From Cellvibrionaceae bacterium (GTDB taxonomy: Bacteria; Pseudomonadota; Gammaproteobacteria; Pseudomonadales; Cellvibrionaceae): a DNA stretch of 64,000 bases. A model generated the notes under the pieces. It did not search any database, was not told the DNA's origin, and saw only the letters and a list, made by a program, of their open reading frames with translations. The stretch spans positions 124,001-188,000 of the forward strand of contig JAGKWQ010000005.1 in NCBI GenBank assembly GCA_021151825.1, written 5' to 3'. Every line of letters starts with the position of its first letter. Position 1 is the first letter of the stretch. The translations under genes were made by a program, and so were the position numbers. Of the stretch, positions 1-8,554 are shown piece after piece.

Positions 1-592
1 TGCCATTAATCAACTGAGCCATGAAGTGAATCACGTGGGCGCGGCGATGACGCAATTGGAGAGTGATACCTTGCGCATCGGCAGTGTGCTGGATGTGATC
101 AAAAGCGTTGCCGAACAAACCAACTTGCTTGCCTTAAATGCTGCGATTGAAGCGGCGCGCGCCGGTGACCAGGGCCGCGGTTTTGCGGTGGTAGCCGATG
201 AAGTTCGCTCACTGGCAAAACGCACGCAGGATTCCACCGCCGAAATCCAGCAAATTATTGAAGCGGTGCAACAAGGGGCCACCAAAGCCATGACCGCAAT
301 GAAAGTCAGCCAGGAAAAAACCGGCGTGACACTGGAAATGGCCGGGCAAGCGGGCCAGGCAATCAATCAAATCACCCAATCGATTTCAGCGATTTTGGGC
401 ATGAATATGCAAATCGCCACCGCCGCTGAAGAGCAGAGTTACACTGCCGAAGAGATCAATAAAAATATCGTGAAAGTGGTGGGGTTAATCAGCAGCTTGA
501 ATCGCGATGCACAAAAATCGGCGCAGATCGCCCAGCAATTAGATGGCACAGCGAAAGGCCTGGAAACCCAGATTGCGCACTTTGCGATTTAA
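1..592 (+). CDS. Methyl-accepting chemotaxis protein, C-terminal part (cut by window edge)
   Basis: The reading frame is already open at the first base, so the N-terminal sensor, membrane segments and HAMP domain lie outside the window. What remains (about 197 residues) is the cytoplasmic four-helix coiled coil of a chemoreceptor. The conserved hairpin tip is visible as EQTNLLALNAAIEAARAG followed by GRGFAVVADEVRSLA, the segment that contacts CheA and CheW. Heptad-rich helices with Glu/Gln pairs (possible methylation sites) follow. Chemoreceptors pass ligand binding to the CheA kinase and so control flagellar or pilus motility. The ligand cannot be told from this part. A bidirectional terminator follows directly. 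Confidence 0.95.
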   Translation, partial: AINQLSHEVNHVGAAMTQLESDTLRIGSVLDVIKSVAEQTNLLALNAAIEAARAGDQGRGFAVVADEVRSLAKRTQDSTAEIQQIIEAVQQGATKAMTAMKVSQEKTGVTLEMAGQAGQAINQITQSISAILGMNMQIATAAEEQSYTAEEINKNIVKVVGLISSLNRDAQKSAQIAQQLDGTAKGLETQIAHFAI

Positions 593-611
593 CAATTATC
601 GAAATGGCCAA

Positions 612-643
612 TAAAAAAACCGGGTTAATCACCCGGTTTTTTT
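612..643. terminator. Bidirectional rho-independent terminator
   Basis: The stem ACCGGGT/ACCCGGT has a short TAAT-type loop and is flanked by A7 on the left and T7 on the right. It can end the chemoreceptor gene on the plus strand and the PEP-CTERM gene on the minus strand. Confidence 0.85.
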
Positions 644-680
644 ATGCAGCAAAAATTCAAGTAATGTTTCTGTTGCGATT

Positions 681-1589
681 TTATTTGGCGCGGCGACGGA
701 AACGGCCAAAACCAACCAAACCTAAACCACTCAGCAACAATATCAACGCTGATGGCTCTGGAACTTCGGTTTCAGTCTCTGGTGGAGTCCAGAAGAAACC
801 GTGAATCTCACGCAAGGTGGTGTTGGTGTAAGACTTGGCGTACAGCGAACCATCAAAACCTGCTGCATCAAACACATCTGCATTTGCAGCCAACACTGAA
901 CCTCTTACCGCCATATAGTTAAAATCAAGGCTGGTAGCGTCATAAAAATTCCACAGGGTGTTGGAATAATTCCAACCGCCGTTGAGGTTGGTATTGATCA
1001 CATTTACATTGCCGGACACATTGATAATGGCTTTAGTAGCAGAACCCAGCAGCAATTCAATTCCGGAGTTCTGGAAGAAAATATCCGAGGCATTCAGATT
1101 AAAAATCGCCAGATCATCACTACCGGTATATTGCAGTTTGACCTGGTTGCCACTGATGTTAGCAGTAGCGTTACTGATCAAATTTTTGTAGCTGTTTGAC
1201 AGGCTGCTTATCTCACCTGCCAGCGCTGTCTTTTTCGCTGAAAGGTCAACACCGCCGGTGGTGCAGCCGGTGCTACCCACACACTCGATTACAGTGCCAG
1301 CACTTTTAGTGTTGTACACCGCAGTTTCACCACCCAAAATTTTCATTTGGCCGCTGACATTACCGGCGACTTCAAGACCGTCAAAGCTAACCGGGGTGTA
1401 GCCTTTATGGTTGAATTCGGATAACTCGGGTGAATGCAGGTTGCCACCAACAAAGGTTGCACCTTCAACATGAACTGCGCCGGAAAGATTTCCGGTTAAT
1501 ACCAGATTGTAATCCAGCAAGCCTGCACTCGCGGTCAGCGAACACAAACTTAAACTGGATGCTGCGAGCAGCTTGGAATAAAAATTCAT
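681..1589 (-). CDS. PEP-CTERM sorted, choice-of-anchor A family exported protein
   Basis: A 302-residue exported protein. It has a Sec signal peptide (residues 1-22, ending ASA), a beta-rich body with repeated Asn/Gly/Val motifs of the choice-of-anchor A type (about 25-265), and a classical PEP-CTERM tail: VPEP at 276-279, a hydrophobic helix, then the basic cluster RFRRR. The tail directs the protein to exosortase EpsH/XrtA-type processing, so it is probably an envelope or exopolysaccharide-associated surface protein. An AGGAGA ribosome site precedes the ATG. A sigma-54-like promoter lies about 50 bp upstream, as expected for PrsR/PrsK-controlled PEP-CTERM genes. No exosortase is visible in the window. 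Its exact role is unknown. Confidence 0.85.
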   Translation of the reverse strand: MNFYSKLLAASSLSLCSLTASAGLLDYNLVLTGNLSGAVHVEGATFVGGNLHSPELSEFNHKGYTPVSFDGLEVAGNVSGQMKILGGETAVYNTKSAGTVIECVGSTGCTTGGVDLSAKKTALAGEISSLSNSYKNLISNATANISGNQVKLQYTGSDDLAIFNLNASDIFFQNSGIELLLGSATKAIINVSGNVNVINTNLNGGWNYSNTLWNFYDATSLDFNYMAVRGSVLAANADVFDAAGFDGSLYAKSYTNTTLREIHGFFWTPPETETEVPEPSALILLLSGLGLVGFGRFRRRAK

Positions 1590-1639
1590 AAAAATCTCCT
1601 TGCTTGTAGTAATCGTCTTATTTTGCTTTTCCCAATTAA

Positions 1640-1655
1640 AGCAGGAACCATGCCT
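1640..1655 (-). promoter_or_regulatory. Putative sigma-54 (-24/-12) promoter of the PEP-CTERM gene
   Basis: Read on the minus strand the site is AGGCATGGTTCCTGCT. It has the invariant GG and GC elements at the exact 12-nt spacing of the RpoN consensus (TGGCAC-N5-TTGC). It lies about 50 bp before the start codon of the PEP-CTERM gene. Many PEP-CTERM genes in proteobacteria are controlled by sigma-54 with PrsR, so the context fits. The third base of the -24 box core and the first T of the -12 box deviate from consensus. Confidence 0.6.
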
Positions 1656-1786
1656 GTTTGAATTTTTCGTTTAAGATCAATTATTCGTGCCATTTAGTGA
1701 AAACTGCATCACAAAAACCTGTCAATTTAGCCGACAGTTATAAAATGACAGCGAAGGACATTATTTTATTGATAAAAATTAACAAT

Positions 1787-1822
1787 GAAAAAAGCCCGAT
1801 ATTTGAAACCAAATATCGGGCT
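1787..1822 (-). terminator. Rho-independent terminator of the CBM6/zincin gene
   Basis: A perfect 12-bp stem (AGCCCGATATTT with its complement) has a 6-nt loop. It is followed on the minus strand by T6 and ends the gene that stops at 1864. Confidence 0.85.
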
Positions 1823-1863
1823 CGAAAGACATATCAAAGTCTTAAAATAACAACACTCAAACT

Positions 1864-3981
1864 TTAATAGCGATTAAAACGAAAGCGTAAGCGCTCCAAT
1901 TCACAACCGCTTTGATAGAGTGCATTTGTACCTTCCGGTGGTGCCGAGAAGCCGCCCGCCGGATGAACGCATAATCCGGTCAGCTTATTTCTGATATTAC
2001 CGTCATCATTAATTTCTACTGGCAAATCCACGTGACTGGTACAGGAAGGCCACAACACCAATTTAACTCCACTGTAGGCGGTGCCGCCATCCGGATGTAC
2101 GCAAGAGCCGGTGTATTTGTGTCTTAACATACCATCAGGCTGAAGAACAAAAGACGATGCGTCAGTGCTGCAGCTGGATGAAAAAACAATCTCTGTACCG
2201 GCAGGAGCATTAATCACACCATTTTTGGTAGACAGGCATTTTCCGCTAAATGGGTGAGTAATTTTGATCGTACTTTCCGGCATGCTTTGGGCGTGCTCAT
2301 GAACTTTGGGCAGGCTAAACATACGTGGGCCAAAACCGCGATAAATATCATCGGAACCAATAACAGTTCCCAGCCAATAATCGCGATAAAAATGTATCCA
2401 TCCATCACTACTGGCGTATCGGTTAACCTCGGCACCATGTGTGTATTCTTCCGGCAGCAGAACCCCCAGGGAATCATAATAATCATCCAGACCGTGCATC
2501 ATCTCATGGATAAAAACCTGGGTTGGTTCACTGGTGGTGAATGACAACCATTGCTCCGCAGGGGTTTTACCGCCGTGTATGGTGGTCCAGGTTGTATAGT
2601 TGGACTGGGGGCTGAACGCTGCGCCCCATGGAGAATAGCCCCAACCACCGGGAACTGTGCCACCTTCAAAAAATACCTGCACAGAGTCATAAACCCCTTT
2701 GGGTACAAAACGTTGGACGTCATTAGGGATATGGGCCGGAAATGGTAAAAAGGCAATTTCACTACCGCCAACAACGGATGGTACTGGTTCAAAGCTTTGT
2801 ATACTGGTGTTCCACAACATATATTGTCCGGTAACGTAATTTCTCCACCAGAGATTGGGACCAGTCGCATAATCCATTGAACGAATAGGCTCATGTGCCA
2901 CTACGCTGTCGCCGGTCCAGGTTACTCGTCCATCCGTTATACGTTCCAGCCAATACCTGACGCGGTTTTTAAAAGCTTCTTGCGAAGCTTCTACTATCGA
3001 TTGTGGAACAGTCCCCTGGGCAACAATATTATGTTGGGGAACGGTCATATTGGTTACCGGTTTCACAATCAACAATCCGCTGACCTGGAATTCGGTCGGT
3101 GCGGTACGTTCTCCATATCCCGCTGTTTCCAGATACCAGCGCGCATTGGTATTACACGCGGCAACCGTCGGCTCGGTAGATGGGCTGACTGGCGGCCTTA
3201 AACAAGTATTTTGAGGTGAGCGGAAGCGATAAATTGCCGGACGATCAACAGAGCGAGCACGAAGCAGCTCGAACTTCCACGACGATGAAGCAGTGCCGCA
3301 ACTCGCAAGTGCAGCAGCATTATTCACTCGCGACAAACAGGTTTGGGTACTTTCCAGCTTGAGGTCGTAACTTCCATTGCCACGGCTAGCCAATCGCCAT
3401 TGCTGATGAGGCAGGGAAAGATAATCGGCCGTCACGAATCCGCTACTATTACCATCGCGCCCGAGCGTGGTACGGTCTGTTCGCGAAACCAACCGCCATA
3501 AACCGGTAGTAAATGCTTCAGCTTGATTTACGGCGGATGTTTGGTCCAGTTGCACCCAATTCAGCTTTTGATTGCCCGTTGCAAAACGCACACGAAGAGT
3601 ATGGTTGCCAGCGGTAAGCGGAAAGACAACAGATTCAATGCTCTCCCATGAGGTCCAGCCCCCGGTATTGCGCAATCCCACTTCCGCCGTGTAATTGCCA
3701 TCAATGTACACTTCGAAGCTGGCCGGAGCGGTCGTGGCGCTGCGGCTTGTCAGCTTATAATTGCCTGCCTGCGCGACATTGATATTCCACTGGATCGCAT
3801 CATTTGGATCAATCCCCGTCGCGTTCTGACCGCCACCAATATCGCTGGTACTTTCAAATTGCACACCAACCACCAAATTATTACTCTCGGCTTGATAGGT
3901 TGCGGCGTTCGCGTAAACAGTACCTCCAAGCAATAAAGAAAGTGCAAATCCAGCACCCACAAAATTACCTTTTATTTTCAT
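1864..3981 (-). CDS. Secreted CBM6 / zincin metallopeptidase-like / ricin-type lectin protein
   Basis: A 705-residue secreted protein. The frame is open further upstream, but the ATG at 3981 has a good AAAGGACG ribosome site and begins a clear signal peptide (1-27, ending ANA). Domains in order: a CBM6-like beta-sandwich (about 28-150, starting ATYQAESNN and ending LNWVQL); a trefoil-like region with paired Cys (about 158-290); a zincin-like domain (about 300-565) with the zinc motif HEMMH at 492-496 followed by GLDDYYD; and a C-terminal ricin-type lectin region (about 572-705) with repeated GKCL, GSCV and GLCV motifs. HExxH implies a zinc peptidase, and the carbohydrate-binding modules suggest it acts on a glycosylated or polysaccharide-bound target. 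The peptidase family cannot be assigned with certainty by eye. It stands alone between its own terminator and man26A. Confidence 0.75.
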   Translation of the reverse strand: MKIKGNFVGAGFALSLLLGGTVYANAATYQAESNNLVVGVQFESTSDIGGGQNATGIDPNDAIQWNINVAQAGNYKLTSRSATTAPASFEVYIDGNYTAEVGLRNTGGWTSWESIESVVFPLTAGNHTLRVRFATGNQKLNWVQLDQTSAVNQAEAFTTGLWRLVSRTDRTTLGRDGNSSGFVTADYLSLPHQQWRLASRGNGSYDLKLESTQTCLSRVNNAAALASCGTASSSWKFELLRARSVDRPAIYRFRSPQNTCLRPPVSPSTEPTVAACNTNARWYLETAGYGERTAPTEFQVSGLLIVKPVTNMTVPQHNIVAQGTVPQSIVEASQEAFKNRVRYWLERITDGRVTWTGDSVVAHEPIRSMDYATGPNLWWRNYVTGQYMLWNTSIQSFEPVPSVVGGSEIAFLPFPAHIPNDVQRFVPKGVYDSVQVFFEGGTVPGGWGYSPWGAAFSPQSNYTTWTTIHGGKTPAEQWLSFTTSEPTQVFIHEMMHGLDDYYDSLGVLLPEEYTHGAEVNRYASSDGWIHFYRDYWLGTVIGSDDIYRGFGPRMFSLPKVHEHAQSMPESTIKITHPFSGKCLSTKNGVINAPAGTEIVFSSSCSTDASSFVLQPDGMLRHKYTGSCVHPDGGTAYSGVKLVLWPSCTSHVDLPVEINDDGNIRNKLTGLCVHPAGGFSAPPEGTNALYQSGCELERLRFRFNRY

Positions 3982-4164
3982 AATCAAACGTCCTTTAAAG
4001 TTTAAATAGCCGGCCAATCCGGCCAACGCAGAGTAGTTTTGTTGTAGTGCAACACTCACAAATAAACGTTTGAAAAGTGAATTGAATCTGTATTTAAAAA
4101 AATAATTTCACTTAAATCATTAACAACAATCAAAGGCCATTCATTTTTTCTTAAATTTCATCAA

Positions 4165-4192
4165 TAAAAAAAGGAGCCTTTCGGCTCCTCTC
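4165..4192 (-). terminator. Rho-independent terminator of the mannanase gene
   Basis: The stem AGGAGCC/GGCTCCT has a TTTC loop and is followed on the minus strand by seven T residues. Confidence 0.85.
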
Positions 4193-4214
4193 TGCAAATA
4201 TTATTAGTCCTGTT

Positions 4215-5468
4215 TTACTGATATAACGCCGGTAATTCGCTTTCAAACATCACCACCGGATTTTCAAAAAATGCTTTGAAATTATCAGCAGTTGCTTGCC
4301 CTGTGTAAGGTGCATAAAACTGTTCGGTTTTTTCGCGCGCGGTATTGGCGTTACGCCACACCAGAACATAGGTAATGAGTTGTGCGTCCGGGTCCGCCAG
4401 AACCGGGCCAAGAATGCGATCGGTCCAGATATTGGGAAGTTTCAAACCGTTATTACCTGTTTCAGTGAGCGCTGCAATTTTGTGGCGCACCTGGGCGATT
4501 TTTGAAATACCTTTTAACGCGGCGGTGAAGTTAGCTTTTTGTTCATCAGCGCCGGCAGTGTTGGATTCATGGCCCAGATCCCAGTAGTTATCCAAACCTA
4601 TTACATCTACATATTCATCACCGGGATACCCGTAAAAATAATCGCTTTCAAATTTCGTCAGATCAATGCGACTGCGATCCGGAGAGTAGGCAAAAATCAA
4701 ATTGTGCTGATTTTTTTCATCGCGCAAATATTTCACCGTGAATTGATACAGGCTGATGTAATCCTGTTCGCTGACGTGGCCTTTACCCCACCAGAACCAA
4801 TCGCCGTTGTGTTCGTGCCAAGGGCGGAAAATCACCGGGACTTGTTGCTGTTTGCCCTGTGCATCGGTCACGACCAGCGTTTCATTGAAGGCGACAAACG
4901 TATCCAGGTACTTTTTCAATTCTTCATGCTTGGCACCACCGGGAACCAGTTCGTGAACGGTGGGAGTTTTATCCCAGGAATTGCCGCCGGACACCGGGCT
5001 GTACATATGCCAGCTGATGGTGATAACACCACCGCGGCTGAAACCTGCTTTGATCCACTCCTGCATTTGTTTGAAATTAACACCATCCAGGTTTTTCTCA
5101 TGACCAAGTTCCAGACCACCAATTTCCCAACCATATACGGCGGGGTTGGAACCGGTCACATCGCGCACATCGGAGCGATCCAATTCACCTTCCCACTTAA
5201 CGCCATAAGCAAGGCTGTCCTGATGGCCAAACAAAAAATGCTTGCCACGCAGCGCAGCAAGGTTGTTATACAACGCAACAGTTGTCGGCGTCGCATCTTT
5301 ATCTACCAACTTAAATGCATAATTGGCCGATGTAGATTCCGTCGCGTGCACCGTTTCACCGATCACTTGTGGCGCCACCGGAGAGGATTGTTGTTCGCAA
5401 CCAACCAGAAATGCGGAGGCTAATAACAGCACCGCCAACGGACGCACTATCGCAATAAATCCAGACAT
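4215..5468 (-). CDS. man26A: GH26 endo-beta-1,4-mannanase, lipoprotein
   Basis: A 417-residue lipoprotein with a signal peptide and lipobox LVGC (Cys24), so it is tethered to the outer membrane. The rest is a single GH26 (beta/alpha)8 barrel. The catalytic acid/base is the Glu of WHEHNG (about Glu219) and the nucleophile is the Glu of ALTETG (about Glu336); both match the two catalytic glutamates known for Cellvibrio japonicus Man26A, which is also a lipoprotein of about this length. It hydrolyses internal beta-1,4-mannosidic bonds of mannan and manno-oligosaccharides at the cell surface or in the periplasm. An AGGAG ribosome site precedes the ATG. A LacI-type palindrome 30 bp upstream suggests repression relieved by mannan products. 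It is monocistronic, with its own terminator. Confidence 0.93.
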   Translation of the reverse strand: MSGFIAIVRPLAVLLLASAFLVGCEQQSSPVAPQVIGETVHATESTSANYAFKLVDKDATPTTVALYNNLAALRGKHFLFGHQDSLAYGVKWEGELDRSDVRDVTGSNPAVYGWEIGGLELGHEKNLDGVNFKQMQEWIKAGFSRGGVITISWHMYSPVSGGNSWDKTPTVHELVPGGAKHEELKKYLDTFVAFNETLVVTDAQGKQQQVPVIFRPWHEHNGDWFWWGKGHVSEQDYISLYQFTVKYLRDEKNQHNLIFAYSPDRSRIDLTKFESDYFYGYPGDEYVDVIGLDNYWDLGHESNTAGADEQKANFTAALKGISKIAQVRHKIAALTETGNNGLKLPNIWTDRILGPVLADPDAQLITYVLVWRNANTAREKTEQFYAPYTGQATADNFKAFFENPVVMFESELPALYQ

Positions 5469-5497
5469 GGAGACTCCTAAAGATCTGTTATTTTTAA

Positions 5498-5511
5498 TGT
5501 AACCGTTTACA
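5498..5511. promoter_or_regulatory. LacI-family operator-like palindrome before man26A
   Basis: TGTAACCGTTTACA is a near-perfect palindrome with the central CG typical of LacI/GalR-family operators. It lies 30 bp upstream of the man26A start codon, where it could block transcription. No LacI-family gene is present in the window. Confidence 0.55.
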
Positions 5512-5688
5512 AAGCAAACATACTAACAGTCAGAAGCCTAAACGCCCACGACGATCAGGTAAATAAGTGTTGATCACGGGTACTACTTTCACATCCTCAC
5601 TTGAACCCGCGATTTAAAAAAAAGCAGCGTCAGATCCACCCCGGTAGTGTCAAAATAGCGCCCGACTATTTTTAACCGGGCTAGCTTG

Positions 5689-6429
5689 ATGAACTTTACG
5701 TTCCCCGCCATTGGCGTTGTACATTCCTGCTTCAAAGAGAAATTTGGCATTCCCCGCCAGCCGGGGCTTGCCCCTTTGGCTGAAGCAGAAATTGAAATGC
5801 TGCCCCCCTTTGGTGATATCAACGCATTTGAAGGCCTGATCAATGGCCCCGACGAGTCGCAAGGTGCGACCCATTTGTGGGTGCAATTTGTGTTTCATGC
5901 CAATAAACGCGAGGAGTGGAAAGCCAAAGTCAAACCGCCACGGTTAGGCGGCAACAAAACACTCGGTGTGTTTGCAACGCGCTCGCCCACACGCCCGGCA
6001 CCTATCGGTTTGTCAGTGGTTCGGCTGCGCGGAATTGTTGAGCGCGATGGCAAAGTCTTTGTGCAAATCAGCGGCGTGGATTTGCTGGAGGGAACACCGG
6101 TATTGGATATCAAACCCTATGTTCCCTATGTAGATTGCGTACTGGCCGCCGAGAATTCGTTTGCCTCGGCGGCACCGGCGCCTGTCGCGGTGGATATTCC
6201 CGCCGAACTCATGGCGTTGTGCATCGCATACTGGAAGAAAACCGGTACCGATCTCGCCGGTTTAATCACCCAGGTATTGCAGCAAGATCCCCGCCCACAG
6301 TACCAACAACCGGAACCGGAGCGGGTTTATGGCATGAAGCTGCTGGATCTGGATGTGCGCTGGCAATATCGCTGCGAGAATGACGTTTACTCTATTTACC
6401 TGACCCAATTGCTATTACAGCCTGATTAG
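5689..6429 (+). CDS. trmO: tRNA (N6-threonylcarbamoyladenosine(37)-N6)-methyltransferase TrmO
   Basis: A 246-residue protein of the TsaA/YaeB/TrmO family. It methylates t6A at position 37 of tRNAs to m6t6A using S-adenosylmethionine. Family motifs seen are the N-terminal IGVVHSCFKEKFGIPRQPGL, then THLWVQFVFH, GVFATRSPTRPAPIGLS and DLLEGTPVLDIKPYVPYVD. The small beta-barrel methyltransferase core covers about residues 6-145, followed by the C-terminal extension found in proteobacterial members (about 160-245). A TTG lies one codon upstream, but the ATG at 5689 is the more natural start. No strong ribosome site is visible. The next gene follows after 8 bp, so the two may be co-transcribed. Confidence 0.92.
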   Translation: MNFTFPAIGVVHSCFKEKFGIPRQPGLAPLAEAEIEMLPPFGDINAFEGLINGPDESQGATHLWVQFVFHANKREEWKAKVKPPRLGGNKTLGVFATRSPTRPAPIGLSVVRLRGIVERDGKVFVQISGVDLLEGTPVLDIKPYVPYVDCVLAAENSFASAAPAPVAVDIPAELMALCIAYWKKTGTDLAGLITQVLQQDPRPQYQQPEPERVYGMKLLDLDVRWQYRCENDVYSIYLTQLLLQPD

Positions 6430-6437
6430 GAGACTCC

Positions 6438-7169
6438 ATGAAACTGGCGCGCACGTGTTTTTTATTATTACCCCTTGGTTTGGCCTGTAGTCTGGTGGCC
6501 TGTAACGCCACCTTGCCGCAAATTGCCGAAACGGGTGCTACCGTTGCTGGTGCGGCGGGTTATGGCAATCAGGCCCAGATGATCCGGGCGATCAAAGAGG
6601 CATTGGAGCTTGGTAGCAATCGCGCGGCGACCGGGCTTTCTGCTCCGGGGGGCTATGCCAATAGTGCACTGTATCGCATTGAATTACCCGCGAACGTGCA
6701 GCCACTCGCCAGCAAATTGCGCCAATTTGGTTTGGGTTCGCAGTTGGATAAAGTGGAAGCACTGATGAACCAGGGAGCAGAAAAGGCGGCGGTAGAAGCG
6801 AAAGGTGTATTTATCGATGCGGTACGCCACATGAGCGTAACCGATGCGCTGGGGATTATTCGCGGCGGCAACACGGCCGCGACTGATTACTTCCGCGCCC
6901 AGACCGAGGCAAGCCTGCGCCAGCGTTACCAGCCAATTATCCAGCAAAACCTGGAACAAATCGGTTTTTACGCCCAGTACAAGCAACTGCTGAACACTTA
7001 CAACATGCTGCCGCTCGCCAATAAACCCGGGCTGGATCTGGAGCAACACGTCCTGAATATGGCGCTGGATGGTTTGTTCAAACAGGTTGCGGTAGAGGAA
7101 CAGCAGATCCGCAAAGATCCGGTGGGGCGCGGCAGCCAGATTATCGGCGCAGTATTCGGGAAGAAATAA
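6438..7169 (+). CDS. DUF4197 family lipoprotein
   Basis: A 243-residue protein with a lipoprotein signal peptide (lipobox LVAC, Cys22), followed by an alpha-helical body recognised as DUF4197: segments AIKEALELGSNRAATGLSA, DAVRHMSVTDALGIIRGG and ATDYFR, and a C-terminal ALDGLFKQVAVEE-QQIRKDPVGRG stretch. The family is widespread in gammaproteobacteria, is located in the periplasm or at the outer membrane, and has no established biochemical function. An AGGAG ribosome site is present, and the gene starts 8 bp after trmO, suggesting co-transcription. Confidence 0.85.
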   Translation: MKLARTCFLLLPLGLACSLVACNATLPQIAETGATVAGAAGYGNQAQMIRAIKEALELGSNRAATGLSAPGGYANSALYRIELPANVQPLASKLRQFGLGSQLDKVEALMNQGAEKAAVEAKGVFIDAVRHMSVTDALGIIRGGNTAATDYFRAQTEASLRQRYQPIIQQNLEQIGFYAQYKQLLNTYNMLPLANKPGLDLEQHVLNMALDGLFKQVAVEEQQIRKDPVGRGSQIIGAVFGKK

Positions 7170-7178
7170 AATCGGCAA

Positions 7179-7211
7179 CGACAGCGCGGCTATTCATCAA
7201 CCGCGCTGTCG
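7179..7211. terminator. Hairpin between convergent genes
   Basis: A 10-bp perfect GC-rich stem (GACAGCGCGG with its complement) with an 11-nt loop sits between the DUF4197 gene and the convergent MFS gene. No strong T tract follows, so termination is likely but not certain. Confidence 0.55.
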
Positions 7212-7219
7212 CCTATTGA

Positions 7220-8458
7220 TTACGACGATGCATGCCCGTGGTTAGTTGCAGGAATACCGGCGCGCCGGGCATCAATGATCATCCAGTAAAACATGCCCAA
7301 CCCGGCAGACGACAACATCATCCCGACCCAGCCGGTTGATTCATAACCCAGGCCGGCATCAATCGCAATGCCGCCCAAAAAGGCGCCCGCTGCGTTGGCG
7401 AAATTGAACGCTGAATGGTTCATTGCTGCCGCCATCGTTTGTGCTTTTCCGGCAACGTCCATTAAGCGAATTTGCACTGCCGGGCCAATGACCACCACCG
7501 TGCCCACACAAAATACGGCAACACACGCCAGCCACAGGTGCGATGCGGTGAGCGCGAAAAAGGCGCAGACAATCATCGACCAGATCAGACAGCGTTTGAT
7601 GGTGCCGAGCAAATCGCGGTCCGCCATACGCGAGCCCACAATATTCCCCGTCACCATCCCCGCACCGAAGAGCGCCAATACAAATGGCACCCCCATTTCG
7701 GTTAATCCGGCGAGGCTCATCAACGTCGGTTTGACGTAAGAGAAAATCGAGAACAGGCCGCCAAAACCAATCGCGCCGATGCCGAGCGTAATCCACACCT
7801 GGCGATTGGTGAACATGGACAGCTCATGGGCAATACGAACACCGGTTTGTGGCGCTTCTTTGGGGACAAATTTTGCGACGCAAATGGCCGACGCCAGTGC
7901 GTTTAGCCCCACCAGGATAAACGCCGAGCGCCACCCCAGCCATTGACCAAGGCCGGTAGCAACCGGCACGCCGATGAGCGTTGCGACCGACAACCCCAAC
8001 ATCACATACGCCACAGCGCGGGCGCGCATATTGGGCGGTGCCAGCGAGGCCGCAACCAGCGAGGCGATCCCGAAAAACGTGCCGTGAGGGAATCCGCTCA
8101 GCAGGCGCAACACCAGTAATGATTCGTAATTAGGCGCCAGCGCACTGGCAATATTGGCAACGGCATAAAGCCCCATCATCATCACCAACATACGGGTACG
8201 CGAACGACCGGTACTGAGGATCGCCAGCAGCGGCGCGCCGATAACCACACCCAACGCATAAGCACTGATGGCGTGACCAGCCTGGGGAATTGTGATCGAG
8301 AGCGAGGAAGAAATTTCGGGCAACAGGCCCATGGAAATAAATTCGCCAACACCTATCGCAAAACTTCCTAATCCTATGGCTAACAGTGCGATATAAAATG
8401 CTGGAGAAGGTGCTTCGTTCGATACCACTGAAGACGCTGACAAACCTTTGAACCTCAA
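7220..8458 (-). CDS. MFS transporter, AraJ/YdhP-like sugar efflux family
   Basis: About 410 residues with 12 predicted hydrophobic helices in two six-helix halves. The N-half has IGLGSFAIGVGEFISMGLLPEIS, typical of the DHA1 family AraJ/YdhP/SotB group, and RLLSGFPHGTFFGIA is a conserved helix-4 motif. These proton-driven exporters expel arabinose, other sugars or drugs. The substrate here is unknown, though sugar efflux would fit the surrounding catabolic genes. The start is uncertain: the longest form uses TTG at 8458, with alternative TTG and GTG codons 5 and 10 codons further in, and no in-frame ATG exists near the N-terminus. A TATAAT box lies 40 bp upstream. Confidence 0.85.
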   Translation of the reverse strand: MRFKGLSASSVVSNEAPSPAFYIALLAIGLGSFAIGVGEFISMGLLPEISSSLSITIPQAGHAISAYALGVVIGAPLLAILSTGRSRTRMLVMMMGLYAVANIASALAPNYESLLVLRLLSGFPHGTFFGIASLVAASLAPPNMRARAVAYVMLGLSVATLIGVPVATGLGQWLGWRSAFILVGLNALASAICVAKFVPKEAPQTGVRIAHELSMFTNRQVWITLGIGAIGFGGLFSIFSYVKPTLMSLAGLTEMGVPFVLALFGAGMVTGNIVGSRMADRDLLGTIKRCLIWSMIVCAFFALTASHLWLACVAVFCVGTVVVIGPAVQIRLMDVAGKAQTMAAAMNHSAFNFANAAGAFLGGIAIDAGLGYESTGWVGMMLSSAGLGMFYWMIIDARRAGIPATNHGHASS

Positions 8459-8498
8459 AAAATGACGGGGTTATCCACAACAGACAACCGGCGGGGCC

Positions 8499-8527
8499 AT
8501 TATACGGAGTTGGTTGGGCATGAGTAA
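8499..8527 (-). promoter_or_regulatory. Predicted sigma-70 promoter of the MFS gene
   Basis: On the minus strand a perfect TATAAT (-10) lies 17 nt after a weak TTACTC (-35). Transcription would start about 30 bp before the TTG codon. Confidence 0.45.
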
Positions 8528-8554
8528 TATAAAAATTGACTATAAGATAGGTAG

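Noticed and set aside
1658..1867. A 69-codon frame between the PEP-CTERM and zincin genes
   Set aside because: It runs through a terminator hairpin and has no ribosome site.
4539..5423. A long open frame on the plus strand inside man26A
   Set aside because: It is antisense to a well-supported GH26 gene, has no ribosome site and shows no recognisable domain; it results from codon bias on the opposite strand.
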